Shown here: positions 41,219-50,037 of the stretch, piece by piece | Numbering within the stretch: position 1 is the first letter of the stretch | Layout of the letters: each line of letters opens with the position of its first letter | Source: Methylobacterium soli | GTDB taxonomy: Bacteria > Pseudomonadota > Alphaproteobacteria > Rhizobiales > Beijerinckiaceae | Direction of reading: 5' to 3' | DNA length: 64,000 nucleotides | NCBI RefSeq assembly: GCF_008806385.1 | Contig: NZ_VZZK01000022.1 | Coordinates: 29,455 to 93,454, forward strand | Made by a program: the position numbers and the translations under genes | Notes under the pieces: model-generated | Told to the model about the DNA's origin: nothing | Databases searched by the model: none | The model's input: only the letters and a program-made list of their open reading frames with translations

Positions 41219-41587
41219 TCTCCGCAGCGAGGCCGGGCTCGGGCTCGGGGGGGATTACGCGAAATGCGCCGATGCGAAAACAATTCAGGTTTCGTCAGTC
41301 GTGGTCAAGGCCACCATCCGACCCTACGCGGGAGCCACCCGGAGGTTTCCGCTTCGGCCACGGAACGGTAATTTCCCCGCGAATACGGTTAACGCCAGGG
41401 GGAGAGGCCGCCAATGCTGAGCCGCGGCCGGGTCGGAATAGCCCAGAAAGCCCCGGGTGCTTGAGCAGATCTTGCCCAGATCCCGCGATCCAGCGTTCCT
41501 GGCCCGAGGCCCGCATCGTCGGGCGCGGCCCCCTGTCTTTCGGCGCGGCCAAACCGCGCATTCTTCGGCCCCTGGCGGCCCGGCGCC
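41219..41587. other. Intergenic stretch without a supported gene
   Basis: 369 bp between the PAS protein start and the small membrane ORF. Open frames are short and not protein-like. I see no strong inverted repeat or promoter-like element except an AT-richer patch around 41265-41300 upstream of the PAS gene. Confidence 0.4.
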
Positions 41588-41695
41588 TCAGCCGATCTGG
41601 CTGAGGAGGGTCACGGCTCCGAAAATCAGGACGGAGAGCACGACCACGCCGATCAGGATCAGGGCCGCTCGCGATTCGCGTAACTCCGGCGACAT
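41588..41695 (-). CDS. Tiny single-span membrane protein
   Basis: 35 residues from the ATG at 41693-41695: MSPELRESRAALILIGVVVL and a further hydrophobic stretch ending LLSQIG. A charged N-terminus followed by one ~23-residue hydrophobic helix fits a small inner-membrane protein. It lies between the PAS protein and dctA. Tiny ORFs of this type are recurrent in this lineage as I recall, but support here is composition only. Confidence 0.45.
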   Translation of the reverse strand: MSPELRESRAALILIGVVVLSVLIFGAVTLLSQIG

Positions 41696-41902
41696 GCCCG
41701 CGCGCTCTCCGGTGATTCGAGGTGTGCGTCGCGGACCCGTCCCGGGCCCGCCCGCCCCGGACCGTCTCGCACGGGGCGCGCGGGCCATTGTTCGCATCGT
41801 TCCGGCGGGCTGTCGAGTTGGGGGGCCTCGCGTCAAGGCCGCCGGCCGGCCGAACCGAACCTCTCGGACAGTCACGTCAGACCGTGTCTTCAAACGGTGT
41901 CT

Positions 41903-43219
41903 TCAGACAGTATCTTGGGGCATCCCCTCCCCGGCCAGCACCGCCTGGGCCCGGGCCCGGTCGATGTCGCCCTCCCAGGCCGCCACCACGACGGTGGCGA
42001 CGCAATTGCCGACGAGGTTGCCGACGGCGCGGGCCATGCCGATGAACCAATCGACCGACAGGACGAGGACGAGGCCGATCGCCGGGATGCTCGGCACCGC
42101 GTTGAGGGTCGCGGCCAGGATCACGATGGCCGAGCCCGGCACCCCGTGCGCGCCCTTCGAGGTGATGAGCGAGACTCCGAGCACCACGAGGAGGTCGGTG
42201 AAGGCCAGGGGGGTGTTGGTCGCCTGCGCGATGAACACCACCGCGAGGGTCAGGTAGATCGAGAAGGCGTCGAGGTTGAAGGAATAGCCGGTGGGCACCA
42301 CGAGCCCGACGACCGATTGCCGGATGCCCATCGCCTCGAGCTTGCGCATCACCTGCGGCAGCACCGCGTCCGAGGAGGCGGTGGCGAGCACGATGGTCAG
42401 CTCCTCCCGCAGATAGGCGAGGAAGCGCAGGATCGAGAAGCCGGCGAGCCGCATCACGCCGCCCAAGACCACGAGGACGAAGAACAGCACCGCGGCGTAG
42501 AACAGCAGCACCAGGGAGACGAGCTGCTGCAGCGAGCCGACCCCGTAGCGCCCCACCGTGTAGGCCACCGCCCCGAGGACGCCGAGGGGCGCGAGCCGCA
42601 CGATCAGCCCCATGGCCTTGAAGAGCACCGTGGAGAGCTTCTCGATGAAGGCGCTGACGCTGCGCGCTGTCTCGCCGCCCACGAGGGCGAGGCTGACGCC
42701 GAACAGGATCGCGAAGACGAGGACCTGCAGCACGTCGTTGCGCGCGAAGGCGTCGAAGATCGTGAGCGGCAGGATGTTGAGGATGAAGGCGCCGAAGCCG
42801 CTGCCCTGGAGCTTGCGGGCATTCTCGGAGGCCGCCGCCATGGCCTTGGGGTCGAGGCTCGCGGGGTCGATGTTCATGCCGTGGCCGGGCCCGGCCGCGT
42901 AGGCGAGGACGAGGCCGATCAGCAGGGCCAGCGTCGTCATGACCTCGAAATAGACCAGCGCCTTGACCCCGACGCGCCCGACCTTGCCGAGGTCGCCCGC
43001 CCCGGCGATGCCGTGGACCACGACGCAGAACACGATCGGCGCCACGATCATCCCGATGAGGCGCAGGAAGGCGTCGCTGAAGAACTTCAGCCCCTGCGCG
43101 AAGTCCGGTGCCAGGATCCCGAGCAGGATGCCGAGGCCGAGCCCCGCCAGGACCTGGGCGAACAGGGACCGGTGCAGTCCCGCGCGCCGGGCCGGGATCG
43201 CCGCTGCCACGCTCGTCAT
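41903..43219 (-). CDS. dctA: C4-dicarboxylate:cation symporter DctA
   Basis: 438 residues from the ATG at 43217-43219. A member of the dicarboxylate/amino acid:cation symporter family with eight helices and two re-entrant hairpins. DctA/GltP features: LYRSLFAQVLAGLGLGILLG-type start, FLRLIGMIVAPIVFCVVVHG, TASSDAVLPQVMRKLEAMG (the serine-rich re-entrant loop as ATASSDA), VVPTGYSFNLDAFSIYLTLA and the NTPLAF/NLVGNCVATVVV substrate-site segment. It imports succinate, malate and fumarate. A sigma-54-type promoter lies about 50 bp upstream, as for dctA in rhizobia, but no adjacent DctB/DctD is seen. Divergent from rocD. Confidence 0.93.
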   Translation of the reverse strand: MTSVAAAIPARRAGLHRSLFAQVLAGLGLGILLGILAPDFAQGLKFFSDAFLRLIGMIVAPIVFCVVVHGIAGAGDLGKVGRVGVKALVYFEVMTTLALLIGLVLAYAAGPGHGMNIDPASLDPKAMAAASENARKLQGSGFGAFILNILPLTIFDAFARNDVLQVLVFAILFGVSLALVGGETARSVSAFIEKLSTVLFKAMGLIVRLAPLGVLGAVAYTVGRYGVGSLQQLVSLVLLFYAAVLFFVLVVLGGVMRLAGFSILRFLAYLREELTIVLATASSDAVLPQVMRKLEAMGIRQSVVGLVVPTGYSFNLDAFSIYLTLAVVFIAQATNTPLAFTDLLVVLGVSLITSKGAHGVPGSAIVILAATLNAVPSIPAIGLVLVLSVDWFIGMARAVGNLVGNCVATVVVAAWEGDIDRARAQAVLAGEGMPQDTV

Positions 43220-43270
43220 GAGGCTCTCCCGGAATGCCGCCGCGCCGGATCTGCGAATCGGACAGTACAA

Positions 43271-43285
43271 GCAAGATGAGTGCCC
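43271..43285 (-). promoter_or_regulatory. Sigma-54 (-24/-12) promoter of dctA
   Basis: Minus strand: GGGCAC-TCATC-TTGC, with GG-N10-GC spacing, one mismatch to TGGCAC-N5-TTGC. The GC is about 52 bp upstream of the dctA ATG. Rhizobial dctA genes are classic RpoN/DctD targets, which supports the assignment. Confidence 0.65.
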
Positions 43286-43446
43286 GTCCCGCCTGCGGAG
43301 CTCTGGGCACGAAGTCGTGCAAAGTCCGGGACAGACAGGCGGGCGGGCCTGCCGCGCCGGCCCGGGACTGCTATGATGGGCGCCGGTTGATGCCGTGGCC
43401 GGCGCGCCCTTCCCCGCCGCGACGCGCGCCGCCGAGGAGGCCCGCG

Positions 43447-44649
43447 ATGGTGGACCGGCCGGATTTCATCGAGATCGAGAGCCGCCTCGGCGCGCATAAT
43501 TACAAGCCCCTCGACGTGGTGCTGACCCGCGGCGAGGGCGTCTGGGTCACGGATACGGACGGGCGGCGCTACCTCGATTGCCTGTCGGCCTACTCGGCGG
43601 TGAACCAGGGCCATTGCCATCCCGGGATCCTGGCGGCCCTGACGGAGCAGGCCGGGCGCCTGACGATCTCCTCGCGGGCCTTCCGCAACGACCAGCTCGG
43701 GCTGTTCTACGCGGAGCTCGCGGGGCTCACGGGCTCCCACAAGGTGCTACCGATGAACAGCGGCGCCGAGGCGGTCGAGACCGCCATCAAGGCCGTGCGC
43801 AAGTGGGGCTACGAGGTGAAGGGCGTGCCCGAGGACCGGGCCGAGATCATCGTCTGCGCCGACAATTTCCACGGCCGCACCCTCGGGATCGTCTCGTTCT
43901 CGACCGATCCGGACGCGCGCGGCGGCTTCGGGCCCTTCCTTCCGGGCTTCCGCATCGTGCCCTTCGGCGACGCGGCGGCCCTGGAGGCCGCGATCACGCC
44001 CGAGACGGTGGCGTTCCTGGTCGAGCCGATCCAGGGCGAGGCCGGCGTCATCATCCCGCCCGCGGGCTACTTCCCCCGGGTCCGCGAGATCTGCACCCGG
44101 CACGGGCTCACCCTGATCCTCGACGAGATCCAGACCGGGCTCGGGCGCACGGGGCGGCTGCTCGCCGAGGAGCACGAGGGAATCGTGGCTGACGTCACCC
44201 TGGTGGGCAAGGCGCTCGGCGGCGGCTTCTACCCGATCTCGGCGGTGCTCTCGAACTCGGCCGTGCTCGGCACCCTGAAGCCGGGGCAGCACGGCAGCAC
44301 CTTCGGGGGCAACCCGCTCGCCTGCGCGGTGGCGCGCGCGGCCCTCCGGGTCCTCGTCGCGGAGGGCATGATCGAGAACGCCGCCACTCTCGGCCCCTAT
44401 TTCCTGGAGCGCCTGCGGGCGCTGCGCAGCCCCCGCATCCGCGCGGTGCGGGGGCGCGGCCTGATGCTGGCGATCGAGCTCCACCCCGAGGCCGGCGGCG
44501 CGCGCCCCGTCGTCGAGGCCCTGCGGGCGCGGGGCCTGCTGGCCAAGGACACCCACGCGCACACGATCCGGCTCACCCCGCCCCTCGTCATCACCCGCCC
44601 GGAGATCGACTGGGCGATGGAGCGGATCGAGGCCGCGCTGGCGGAGTGA
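43447..44649 (+). CDS. rocD: Ornithine-oxo-acid (delta) aminotransferase
   Basis: 400 residues from the ATG at 43447 with AGGAGG seven bases upstream. A class-III PLP aminotransferase: GAHNYKPLDVVLTRGEGVWV, YLDCLSAYSAVNQGHCHPGI, SGAEAVETAIKAVRKWGYEV, LILDEIQTGLGRTG and VGKALGGGFYPISAVLSN (Lys carries PLP). Ornithine aminotransferase is favoured over other class-III enzymes by the NYKPLDVVL and SAYSAVNQGHCHP segments. It converts ornithine to glutamate semialdehyde, completing the arginase branch at 26380. Divergent from dctA. Confidence 0.9.
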   Translation: MVDRPDFIEIESRLGAHNYKPLDVVLTRGEGVWVTDTDGRRYLDCLSAYSAVNQGHCHPGILAALTEQAGRLTISSRAFRNDQLGLFYAELAGLTGSHKVLPMNSGAEAVETAIKAVRKWGYEVKGVPEDRAEIIVCADNFHGRTLGIVSFSTDPDARGGFGPFLPGFRIVPFGDAAALEAAITPETVAFLVEPIQGEAGVIIPPAGYFPRVREICTRHGLTLILDEIQTGLGRTGRLLAEEHEGIVADVTLVGKALGGGFYPISAVLSNSAVLGTLKPGQHGSTFGGNPLACAVARAALRVLVAEGMIENAATLGPYFLERLRALRSPRIRAVRGRGLMLAIELHPEAGGARPVVEALRARGLLAKDTHAHTIRLTPPLVITRPEIDWAMERIEAALAE

Positions 44650-44670
44650 CGGGCCGGCGGGAGCGCCCGG

Positions 44671-44757
44671 TCAGTCCGGCAGCGGCCGGCCCGTCGTCTC
44701 GGGCATGAACCAGGGCACGATCAGGCCGATCACGAAGACGCCGCTCATGATCAGCGC
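44671..44757 (-). pseudogene. C-terminal remnant of an MFS transporter
   Basis: The minus-strand frame ending in TGA at 44671 reads SGVFVIGLIVPWFMPETTGR then PLPD, the last helix and the P-E-T-x-G motif found at the end of sugar-porter-type MFS transporters. An ATG at 44745-44747 would give 25 residues. Upstream in the frame (EDDERRSGTR) there is no membrane sequence, so the rest has been deleted. It may alternatively be a small membrane peptide. Confidence 0.45.
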
Positions 44758-44834
44758 CCGCGTGCCGGAGCGTCGCTCGTCATCCTCCCCCTCCCGTCTC
44801 CCGGTGATGCGACGCCGCGCGGCGCCCGCGCGCC

Positions 44835-45023
44835 CTAGAGCTTGAAGATCGATCCGGCCCGGGCGAGGGCCGCCTCCTTGGCGGCGCGGGCGGCCTCCAG
44901 CCGCTCGATCTCCCGGCGCAGCAGCGCGATGCGATCGGTCAGATCCTCGACGGAGAGATCGTCGAGGGATTCGCCCACCGCGTGCGCCGCGCGCCGGGTC
45001 GTCCATTCGGTCGCGTCATCCAT
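44835..45023 (-). CDS. DUF1192 family protein
   Basis: 62 residues from the ATG at 45021-45023. VGESLDDLSVEDLTDRIALL and REIERLEAARAAKEAALARA-type sequence is the alphaproteobacterial DUF1192 pattern, ending in AGSIFKL. The C-terminal half is a coiled-coil-like helix. Soluble and conserved, of unknown function. Confidence 0.85.
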   Translation of the reverse strand: MDDATEWTTRRAAHAVGESLDDLSVEDLTDRIALLRREIERLEAARAAKEAALARAGSIFKL

Positions 45024-45276
45024 GGTTCGCCTCCCCGATCGGGCCCGGTTTCGCCCCGCGCGGCCGAGGAACCGGCGCGCTGAGATCGGGCTCCGGCCCA
45101 GAGGATAGGGCACCGGGCGGCGGCGGCGATATCGATCCGTGCGGGCGGCGTCGCGTGATGCAACCGTCGGGAGATTGCGGAGGTTCTCCTTGCCGGCCTA
45201 ATACCGGCGGCGCGCGGCCTCGACCCGCGCCGCCGCGGAGGGCGGCGCCGTCGATCGGCAGCAGGCAGGGAACGCG

Positions 45277-45933
45277 ATGCTCGGTTGGTTCAAGGCTCTG
45301 ATGCCGAAGGAGGATCGCTTCTTCGACCTGTTCGAGCGGCATTCCCGCACCCTCGTCGCCGGGGCCGAGGCGCTCCAGGGCGTGCTGCAGGGGGGCGAGG
45401 GCGTGCCGCGCTATTGCCAGGTGATCGTCGAGCGCGAGCATGAGGCCGACGCGATCACCGCCGAGGTGCTGCTGGCGGTGCGGCGCAGCTTCATCACCCC
45501 CTTCGACCGCGGCGATATCAAGGACCTGATCCAGTCGATGGACGACGCCATCGACCAGATGAACAAGACCGTGAAGACCATCGCGCTCTACGAGGTGCGC
45601 GACTTCGAGCCCCTGATGCGGGAGATGGGCGGGACCGTGATCGAGGCGGCGCGCCTGACCGCGGAGGCGATTCCGCTCCTGAGCGCGGTGGGCACCCATG
45701 CGGGGCGCATCAGCACCCTGACGGAGCAGATCACCCGCGTCGAGGGCCGCTCCGACGAATTGCAGGAACGCGGCCTCAAGGCCCTCTACCAGGCGCATCG
45801 CAAGGGCAGCGGCGACGGCGACACCATGGCCTACCTCATCGGCGCCGAGATCTACGGGCACCTCGAGGACGTGGTCGACCGCTTCGAGGACGTCGCCAAC
45901 GAGATCAGCGGCATCGTGATCGAGAACGTGTGA
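45277..45933 (+). CDS. DUF47 (PhoU-like) partner of the Pit transporter
   Basis: 218 residues from the ATG at 45277 (AGGG upstream). An all-helical PhoU-like protein: FFDLFERHSRTLVAGAEALQ, EREHEADAITAEVLLAVRRS (the E-x-x-x-D metal-type motif), FITPFDRGDIKDLIQSMDDA and DVVDRFEDVANEISGIVIEN. DUF47 genes almost always precede pit genes and are thought to control or assist low-affinity phosphate transport. The stop codon overlaps the start of the pit gene. Confidence 0.9.
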   Translation: MLGWFKALMPKEDRFFDLFERHSRTLVAGAEALQGVLQGGEGVPRYCQVIVEREHEADAITAEVLLAVRRSFITPFDRGDIKDLIQSMDDAIDQMNKTVKTIALYEVRDFEPLMREMGGTVIEAARLTAEAIPLLSAVGTHAGRISTLTEQITRVEGRSDELQERGLKALYQAHRKGSGDGDTMAYLIGAEIYGHLEDVVDRFEDVANEISGIVIENV

Positions 45934-46946
45934 CCGGGATGGATGCCGCCACCCTCGCCCTGCCCGCCCTCGCCGGCCTCATCGGGGTCGCGCTGTTCTT
46001 CGATTTCCTCAACGGCCTGCACGACGCGGCCAATTCCATCGCCACCATCGTGTCGACCCGGGTGCTGCGCCCGCAATACGCGGTGTTCTGGGCGGCCTTC
46101 TTCAACTTCATCGCGTTCCTGTTCTTCGGGCTGCACGTGGCGCAGACGCTCGGCACCGGCATCGTCGATGCGGGCATCATCGACCCGCGGGTGATCCTGA
46201 GCGCGCTGGTCGGCGCCATCGCGTGGAACATCGCCACCTGGGTGTTCGGCATCCCGTCGAGCAGCTCGCACGCCCTGATCGGCGGCCTCGTCGGGGCGGG
46301 CGTGGCGAAGGCGGGCTTCAGCGTCGTGGTCTGGGGCGGGTTGTCGAAGACGATCGCCGCCATCGTGCTCTCGCCGCTCCTCGGCTTCCTGCTGGCGCTG
46401 CTGCTCGTCCTGATCGTGTCCTGGACCTGCCGGCGGGCGACGCCCTTCGCGGTCGACCGGAGCTTCCGGGTCCTGCAATTCGCCTCGGCCTCGCTCTACT
46501 CCCTCGGGCATGGCGGCAACGACGCGCAGAAGACCATGGGGATCATCGCGGTTTTGCTCTACGCGCAGGGCCATCTCGGGCCCGAGTTCCACGTGCCGCT
46601 CTGGGTGGTGCTCGCCTGCCAATCCGCGATGGCGCTCGGCACCCTGTTCGGGGGCTGGCGCATCGTCCACACCATGGGCTCGAAGATCACCCGCCTGAAC
46701 CCGATGCAGGGCTTCTGCGCCGAGACCGGGGGCGCCCTCACGCTGTTCCTGGCCACCTGGCTCGGGGTGCCGGTCTCGACCACCCACACGATCACGGGCG
46801 CGATCATCGGCGTCGGCGCCGCGCGGCGGACCTCCGCGGTGCGCTGGGGGGTCGCGGGCAACATCGTGGTCGCCTGGGTGGTGACCCTGCCGGCGGCGGC
46901 CGCCATCGCGGCCGCCTGCTACGGGCTGACGGGGCTGTTCGCCTGA
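45930..46946 (+). CDS. pit: Low-affinity inorganic phosphate transporter (Pit)
   Basis: 338 residues from a GTG at 45930, overlapping the DUF47 stop; the ATG at 45939 is the alternative start. The two PHO4 signature repeats are visible: FFDFLNGLHDAANSIATIVS in the first half and LYSLGHGGNDAQKTMGIIAV in the second, with GIPSSSSHALIGGLVGAGVA and GVPVSTTHTITGAIIGVGAA as paired motifs. About ten membrane helices. It imports metal-phosphate with protons. The pair with DUF47 is a standard operon. Confidence 0.93.
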   Translation: MTGMDAATLALPALAGLIGVALFFDFLNGLHDAANSIATIVSTRVLRPQYAVFWAAFFNFIAFLFFGLHVAQTLGTGIVDAGIIDPRVILSALVGAIAWNIATWVFGIPSSSSHALIGGLVGAGVAKAGFSVVVWGGLSKTIAAIVLSPLLGFLLALLLVLIVSWTCRRATPFAVDRSFRVLQFASASLYSLGHGGNDAQKTMGIIAVLLYAQGHLGPEFHVPLWVVLACQSAMALGTLFGGWRIVHTMGSKITRLNPMQGFCAETGGALTLFLATWLGVPVSTTHTITGAIIGVGAARRTSAVRWGVAGNIVVAWVVTLPAAAAIAAACYGLTGLFA

Positions 46947-46965
46947 ATGCGGCCCCGTCCGGCCC

Positions 46966-48093
46966 TCAGGTCAGGCTGAAGCGGAGCTCGCCGAGACCCT
47001 CGAGGCTGCAGGCGATCTGGTCGCCGGCCTTCAGCCATTGGCGCTCGGCCCGCGGGATCTTCTCGCCGAAGATCACCCCCTGCGGCGTGCCGGTGTAGAA
47101 CACGTCCCCGGGCTTCAGGGTCATGATCTTGGAGGCGAAGCTGATCAGCTGCCGGCAATTGAAGATCATGTCGTTGGTGTTCCAGTCCTGGCGCTGGACG
47201 CCGTTGACCCGGGTCTCGAGCCGCAGGTTGTTGGGGTCCTTCACGAGGTCGCTGGTGACGAGGTAGGGCCCGAGCGGGGCGAAGCCGTCGCTGGTCTTGC
47301 CGATCATGAACTGCGAGGTCAGGGTCTGCAGGTCGCGGGCGCTGAAATCGTTGCCGGTGGCGTAGCCCGCCACGTAGTCGAGGGCGTCCGCCTCCGAGAC
47401 GTCGCGGCATTCCCGCCCGAACACCATCACGAGCTCGGTCTCGTAGTCGAATTCGCGGGCAGCCTTGGTCGGCAGCCGGATGGTGCCGCCGTGGTGGTTG
47501 AGGGCGTTGTTGTACTTGTTGAACAGCGGCGGGTCCTTGGGGATCGGCGTCCCGGTCTCCTCCGCATGGTGGCGGTAGTTGAAGCCCATCATGATGATCT
47601 TCTCGGGCCGGGTGACGAGGGGCGCGTAGGCGATCGTCCCCTCGTCGAGGAGGAGCTCGGCCCGGGGCTGCGCGCCGGCCGCCGCCACGAGGGCCGTGAG
47701 CTCGGCGCCCCGCCCGTTCTGCAGCAGGTCATCCATGTCGAGGGGCGCGGCCAGGCCGAGCGCCTCGGCCGCCGCCGTGACATCGAGGACGCCGCCCGGA
47801 AGCTTGACGCCGAGGCCGTAGCCGCCCGCGCGCCGGAGGTTCAGGAGCGTCAGGCCGCGCGGCATCGCGAAGGTCTTGGGTGCCGCGAAGGCCTTGGGCG
47901 CCGCGAAGGCCTTGGGCGCTGCGCCTGGCCCTGCCCCTGGTCCCGTCCCGGTCTCCATCCCGTGCCCGCTCCGTCCCTGCCCGGCCTGTCTTGTCCCATC
48001 CTGTCCCTGCGCCGCCGCCGGCAGGATGGCGACCGAGGCGGAGGCGAGCCCCGCCGCCGTCGCCTTCAGGAAATCGCGTCGATCACCCGTCAT
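46966..48093 (-). CDS. Tat-exported FAH-family protein
   Basis: 375 residues from the ATG at 48091-48093. The N-terminus is a twin-arginine signal: DRRDFLKATAAGLASASVAI, cleaved near AAA-QG. A ~45-residue Gly/Ala-rich linker with a repeat (PKAFAAPKAFAAPKTFAMPR) follows. The rest is a fumarylacetoacetate-hydrolase fold: IIMMGFNYRHHAEETGTPIP, FDYETELVMVFGRECRDVSE and DVFYTGTPQGVIFGEKIPRA, with the acidic metal ligands in place. Periplasmic FAH enzymes are uncommon. An inverted-repeat element with ATTGTGCA lies ~90-105 bp upstream. The substrate is unknown; a C-C bond-cleaving or lyase activity on a keto acid is expected. Confidence 0.82.
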   Translation of the reverse strand: MTGDRRDFLKATAAGLASASVAILPAAAQGQDGTRQAGQGRSGHGMETGTGPGAGPGAAPKAFAAPKAFAAPKTFAMPRGLTLLNLRRAGGYGLGVKLPGGVLDVTAAAEALGLAAPLDMDDLLQNGRGAELTALVAAAGAQPRAELLLDEGTIAYAPLVTRPEKIIMMGFNYRHHAEETGTPIPKDPPLFNKYNNALNHHGGTIRLPTKAAREFDYETELVMVFGRECRDVSEADALDYVAGYATGNDFSARDLQTLTSQFMIGKTSDGFAPLGPYLVTSDLVKDPNNLRLETRVNGVQRQDWNTNDMIFNCRQLISFASKIMTLKPGDVFYTGTPQGVIFGEKIPRAERQWLKAGDQIACSLEGLGELRFSLT

Positions 48094-48177
48094 GCTGCCC
48101 TCTTGTGTTTCCCAGACAAGGCCCGGGCTCGTGGGGCGGCCCGTGGTCCTCAGGGCATTGTGCGGGGGAGACCGGGG

Positions 48178-48199
48178 CATTGCACGTAGAAATTGTGCA
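48178..48199. promoter_or_regulatory. ATTGTGCA motif with inverted TGCAC half, upstream of the FAH gene
   Basis: CATTGCACGTAGAAATTGTG ends in CA: TGCAC (48181-48185) and GTGCA (48195-48199) face each other 9 bp apart. A related ATTGTGC lies at 48157-48163. Sequence after the core (GCTTCGCC) resembles that after the core in the 26226-26258 motif. Confidence 0.45.
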
Positions 48200-48225
48200 G
48201 CTTCGCCGACACGTCGCCCCCTTTG

Positions 48226-50037
48226 TCAGCCCTCCTCGGGCACCAGCGCGGCAACGCCCCGCGCCCGCAGCGGCGGGGCCGCCTCGTCCCGGACGAAATG
48301 GGGCATGAAGCCCGCCATGATGCTCGCCGGGATGTCGAGGGGGCGGTAGCGGACCGTGTCGACGAACATCAGGGTCTGCTCGCCGCGCCCCAGCAGCCCC
48401 TGCGTCCGGCTGTGGATCTCGTGGCTCAGGGTGACGAACTTCCGGTTGTGGCTCGCGATGCGGATGCGCACGAAGACGGGCTCGAACTCCCGGGCCTCCC
48501 GGCGGAAATCGTGGCTGAAGGAGCGCGTCAGCACGTAGAAGCCCGTGGTGGCGAGGTCGAAATCGGGCATGCAGACGTTGAAGAACAGCTCCCGGGCCTT
48601 GCCGACCCAGCGGAAGTAGTTGGCGAAGTAGACGTTCCCGACCGAGTTGGTGTCGTCGTAGGTCGGGATCAGCTGCAGCACGAACCAGGGCCCGTCGAAG
48701 CCGTGGGAGGCCACCGCCTCCTCCTTCGGCACCACCAGGGTCGGGACCGCCTGCGGCAGCGCTCCGGCAGCGGCGACGGAGCCGGGATCGGCGGCCGGGC
48801 CGGCGCGGCCCGCCAGCCCGCCGATGGCCGGCAGGGCCCCGATGGCGGCGATGATGGGCGACAGCCCCAGGAGCGCACCCTCGGGCGCGACGTAGCCCGC
48901 CAGGAACACGAGGGACGCCGCGAGCCCGATCAGGCCGCAGAGCACCCCGTCATAGGCCTGGCGCCCGCTCACCGTCTCGCAGACGAGGCAGAGCGTGGCC
49001 CCGACGAACAGGGTGGCGAAGGGCAGCATCAGGTACATCATCGACAGGCCGGCGGCCGAGACCGCCCCGGCGGCCGCGAGCGCCGCAACCAGGGTCCAGA
49101 GCGGCGAGGCGACGAGGCCGGCCGGCACGAAGGCGAGGATCGGGCTGACGCTGCGGGTCGTCACCGAGGTCAGGAGCCAGCGGGTGGCGCAGTAGAAGCT
49201 GTCGATCGTCGAGACCATCGCGACGAGCGTCCAGACCAGGAAGGCGCCGGCCGCCGGGCTCAGCCCGGCACGCGCGACCGCCCCCGTCACGGCGGCCTGG
49301 GCCCCCGGGATCCCGTCGGCCGAGAGTATCGGGATGCCGGGGCCGGACAGGGCCGCGAGCGTCGCGTTGAGGAGGAGGAGCCCGAGGAAGAGCAGCGCGC
49401 CCCCCGCATAGGCGGCCCGGATCGAGCCCCCCGCGCGGTGGATCGCCACGACCCGCTGCCATTGCTGGACGTCGCTCCAGGGCCCGAGGAGGAAGCCCAC
49501 GAGGGAGGGCAGGACGAGGCCGTAGAAGCGCTCGTCGAAGGCCGCGAGCGGGACGGGGGGCGCCGGCGGGCCCCCGGCGAGGCCCGCCAGCGCCACCAGG
49601 GCGGCGGCGACGCCGACCACGAGGTAGCCCGCATGCAGCCAGCGCAGGGTCCTGACCGAGGCGGCGTGGCCGGTGGCCGCGCCCACGAGCAGCACCAGGA
49701 TCGCCGCCAGGGCGGCGTTGGCGCCGAACAGCGGCAGCAGCACGTAGGCGACGAGCCCGTAGACCGTCACGCCGATCGCCGCCACCTGGGCGAGCAGGAA
49801 CAGGCCGGTGAAGCGGCCCTCCACCCGCCGGACGATCTCGGCGGGGTTGCGGTGGGGCGCCCCGAGGACGTGGCCGAAGAGGTAGAGCCCCGCCGCGTTC
49901 GGACCCGCGAAGGCCAGGAAGCCGAGCCAGCCATACGTCAGGGTGACGTGGATGGCGTAGAAGAAGCCGAGACCCCAGAGCCAGGACAGGCCGATCGTGG
50001 GGGCCCAGGCGAGCGAGCGCAGCGTCCGCCGGTTCAT
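48226..50037 (-). CDS. Multi-span membrane protein fused to a C-terminal hot-dog thioesterase
   Basis: 603 residues from the ATG at 50035-50037. Residues about 1-400 form ~11-12 membrane helices resembling a sodium:solute-symporter (SSS) fold; PSLVGFLLGPWSDVQQWQRV and LSWLWGLGFFYAIHVTLTYG are the clearest parts. After a Pro/Ala linker, the last ~150 residues are a 4HBT acyl-CoA thioesterase-like domain: IPTYDDTNSVGNVYFANYFR (catalytic Asp and Y-F-A-N-Y), WVGKARELFFNVCMPDF and FVTLSHEIHSRTQGLLG. Membrane coupling of thioesterase and symporter-like domains suggests lipid or acyl-CoA sensing or release at the membrane. Unusual architecture; the two parts are clearly in one frame. Confidence 0.85.
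   Translation of the reverse strand: MNRRTLRSLAWAPTIGLSWLWGLGFFYAIHVTLTYGWLGFLAFAGPNAAGLYLFGHVLGAPHRNPAEIVRRVEGRFTGLFLLAQVAAIGVTVYGLVAYVLLPLFGANAALAAILVLLVGAATGHAASVRTLRWLHAGYLVVGVAAALVALAGLAGGPPAPPVPLAAFDERFYGLVLPSLVGFLLGPWSDVQQWQRVVAIHRAGGSIRAAYAGGALLFLGLLLLNATLAALSGPGIPILSADGIPGAQAAVTGAVARAGLSPAAGAFLVWTLVAMVSTIDSFYCATRWLLTSVTTRSVSPILAFVPAGLVASPLWTLVAALAAAGAVSAAGLSMMYLMLPFATLFVGATLCLVCETVSGRQAYDGVLCGLIGLAASLVFLAGYVAPEGALLGLSPIIAAIGALPAIGGLAGRAGPAADPGSVAAAGALPQAVPTLVVPKEEAVASHGFDGPWFVLQLIPTYDDTNSVGNVYFANYFRWVGKARELFFNVCMPDFDLATTGFYVLTRSFSHDFRREAREFEPVFVRIRIASHNRKFVTLSHEIHSRTQGLLGRGEQTLMFVDTVRYRPLDIPASIMAGFMPHFVRDEAAPPLRARGVAALVPEEG

Noticed and set aside
43300..43325. Possible sigma-54 element pointing to rocD (GGGCAC...GTGC)
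   Set aside because: The GG to GC distance is 11 bp instead of 10, so it does not fit the sigma-54 spacing.
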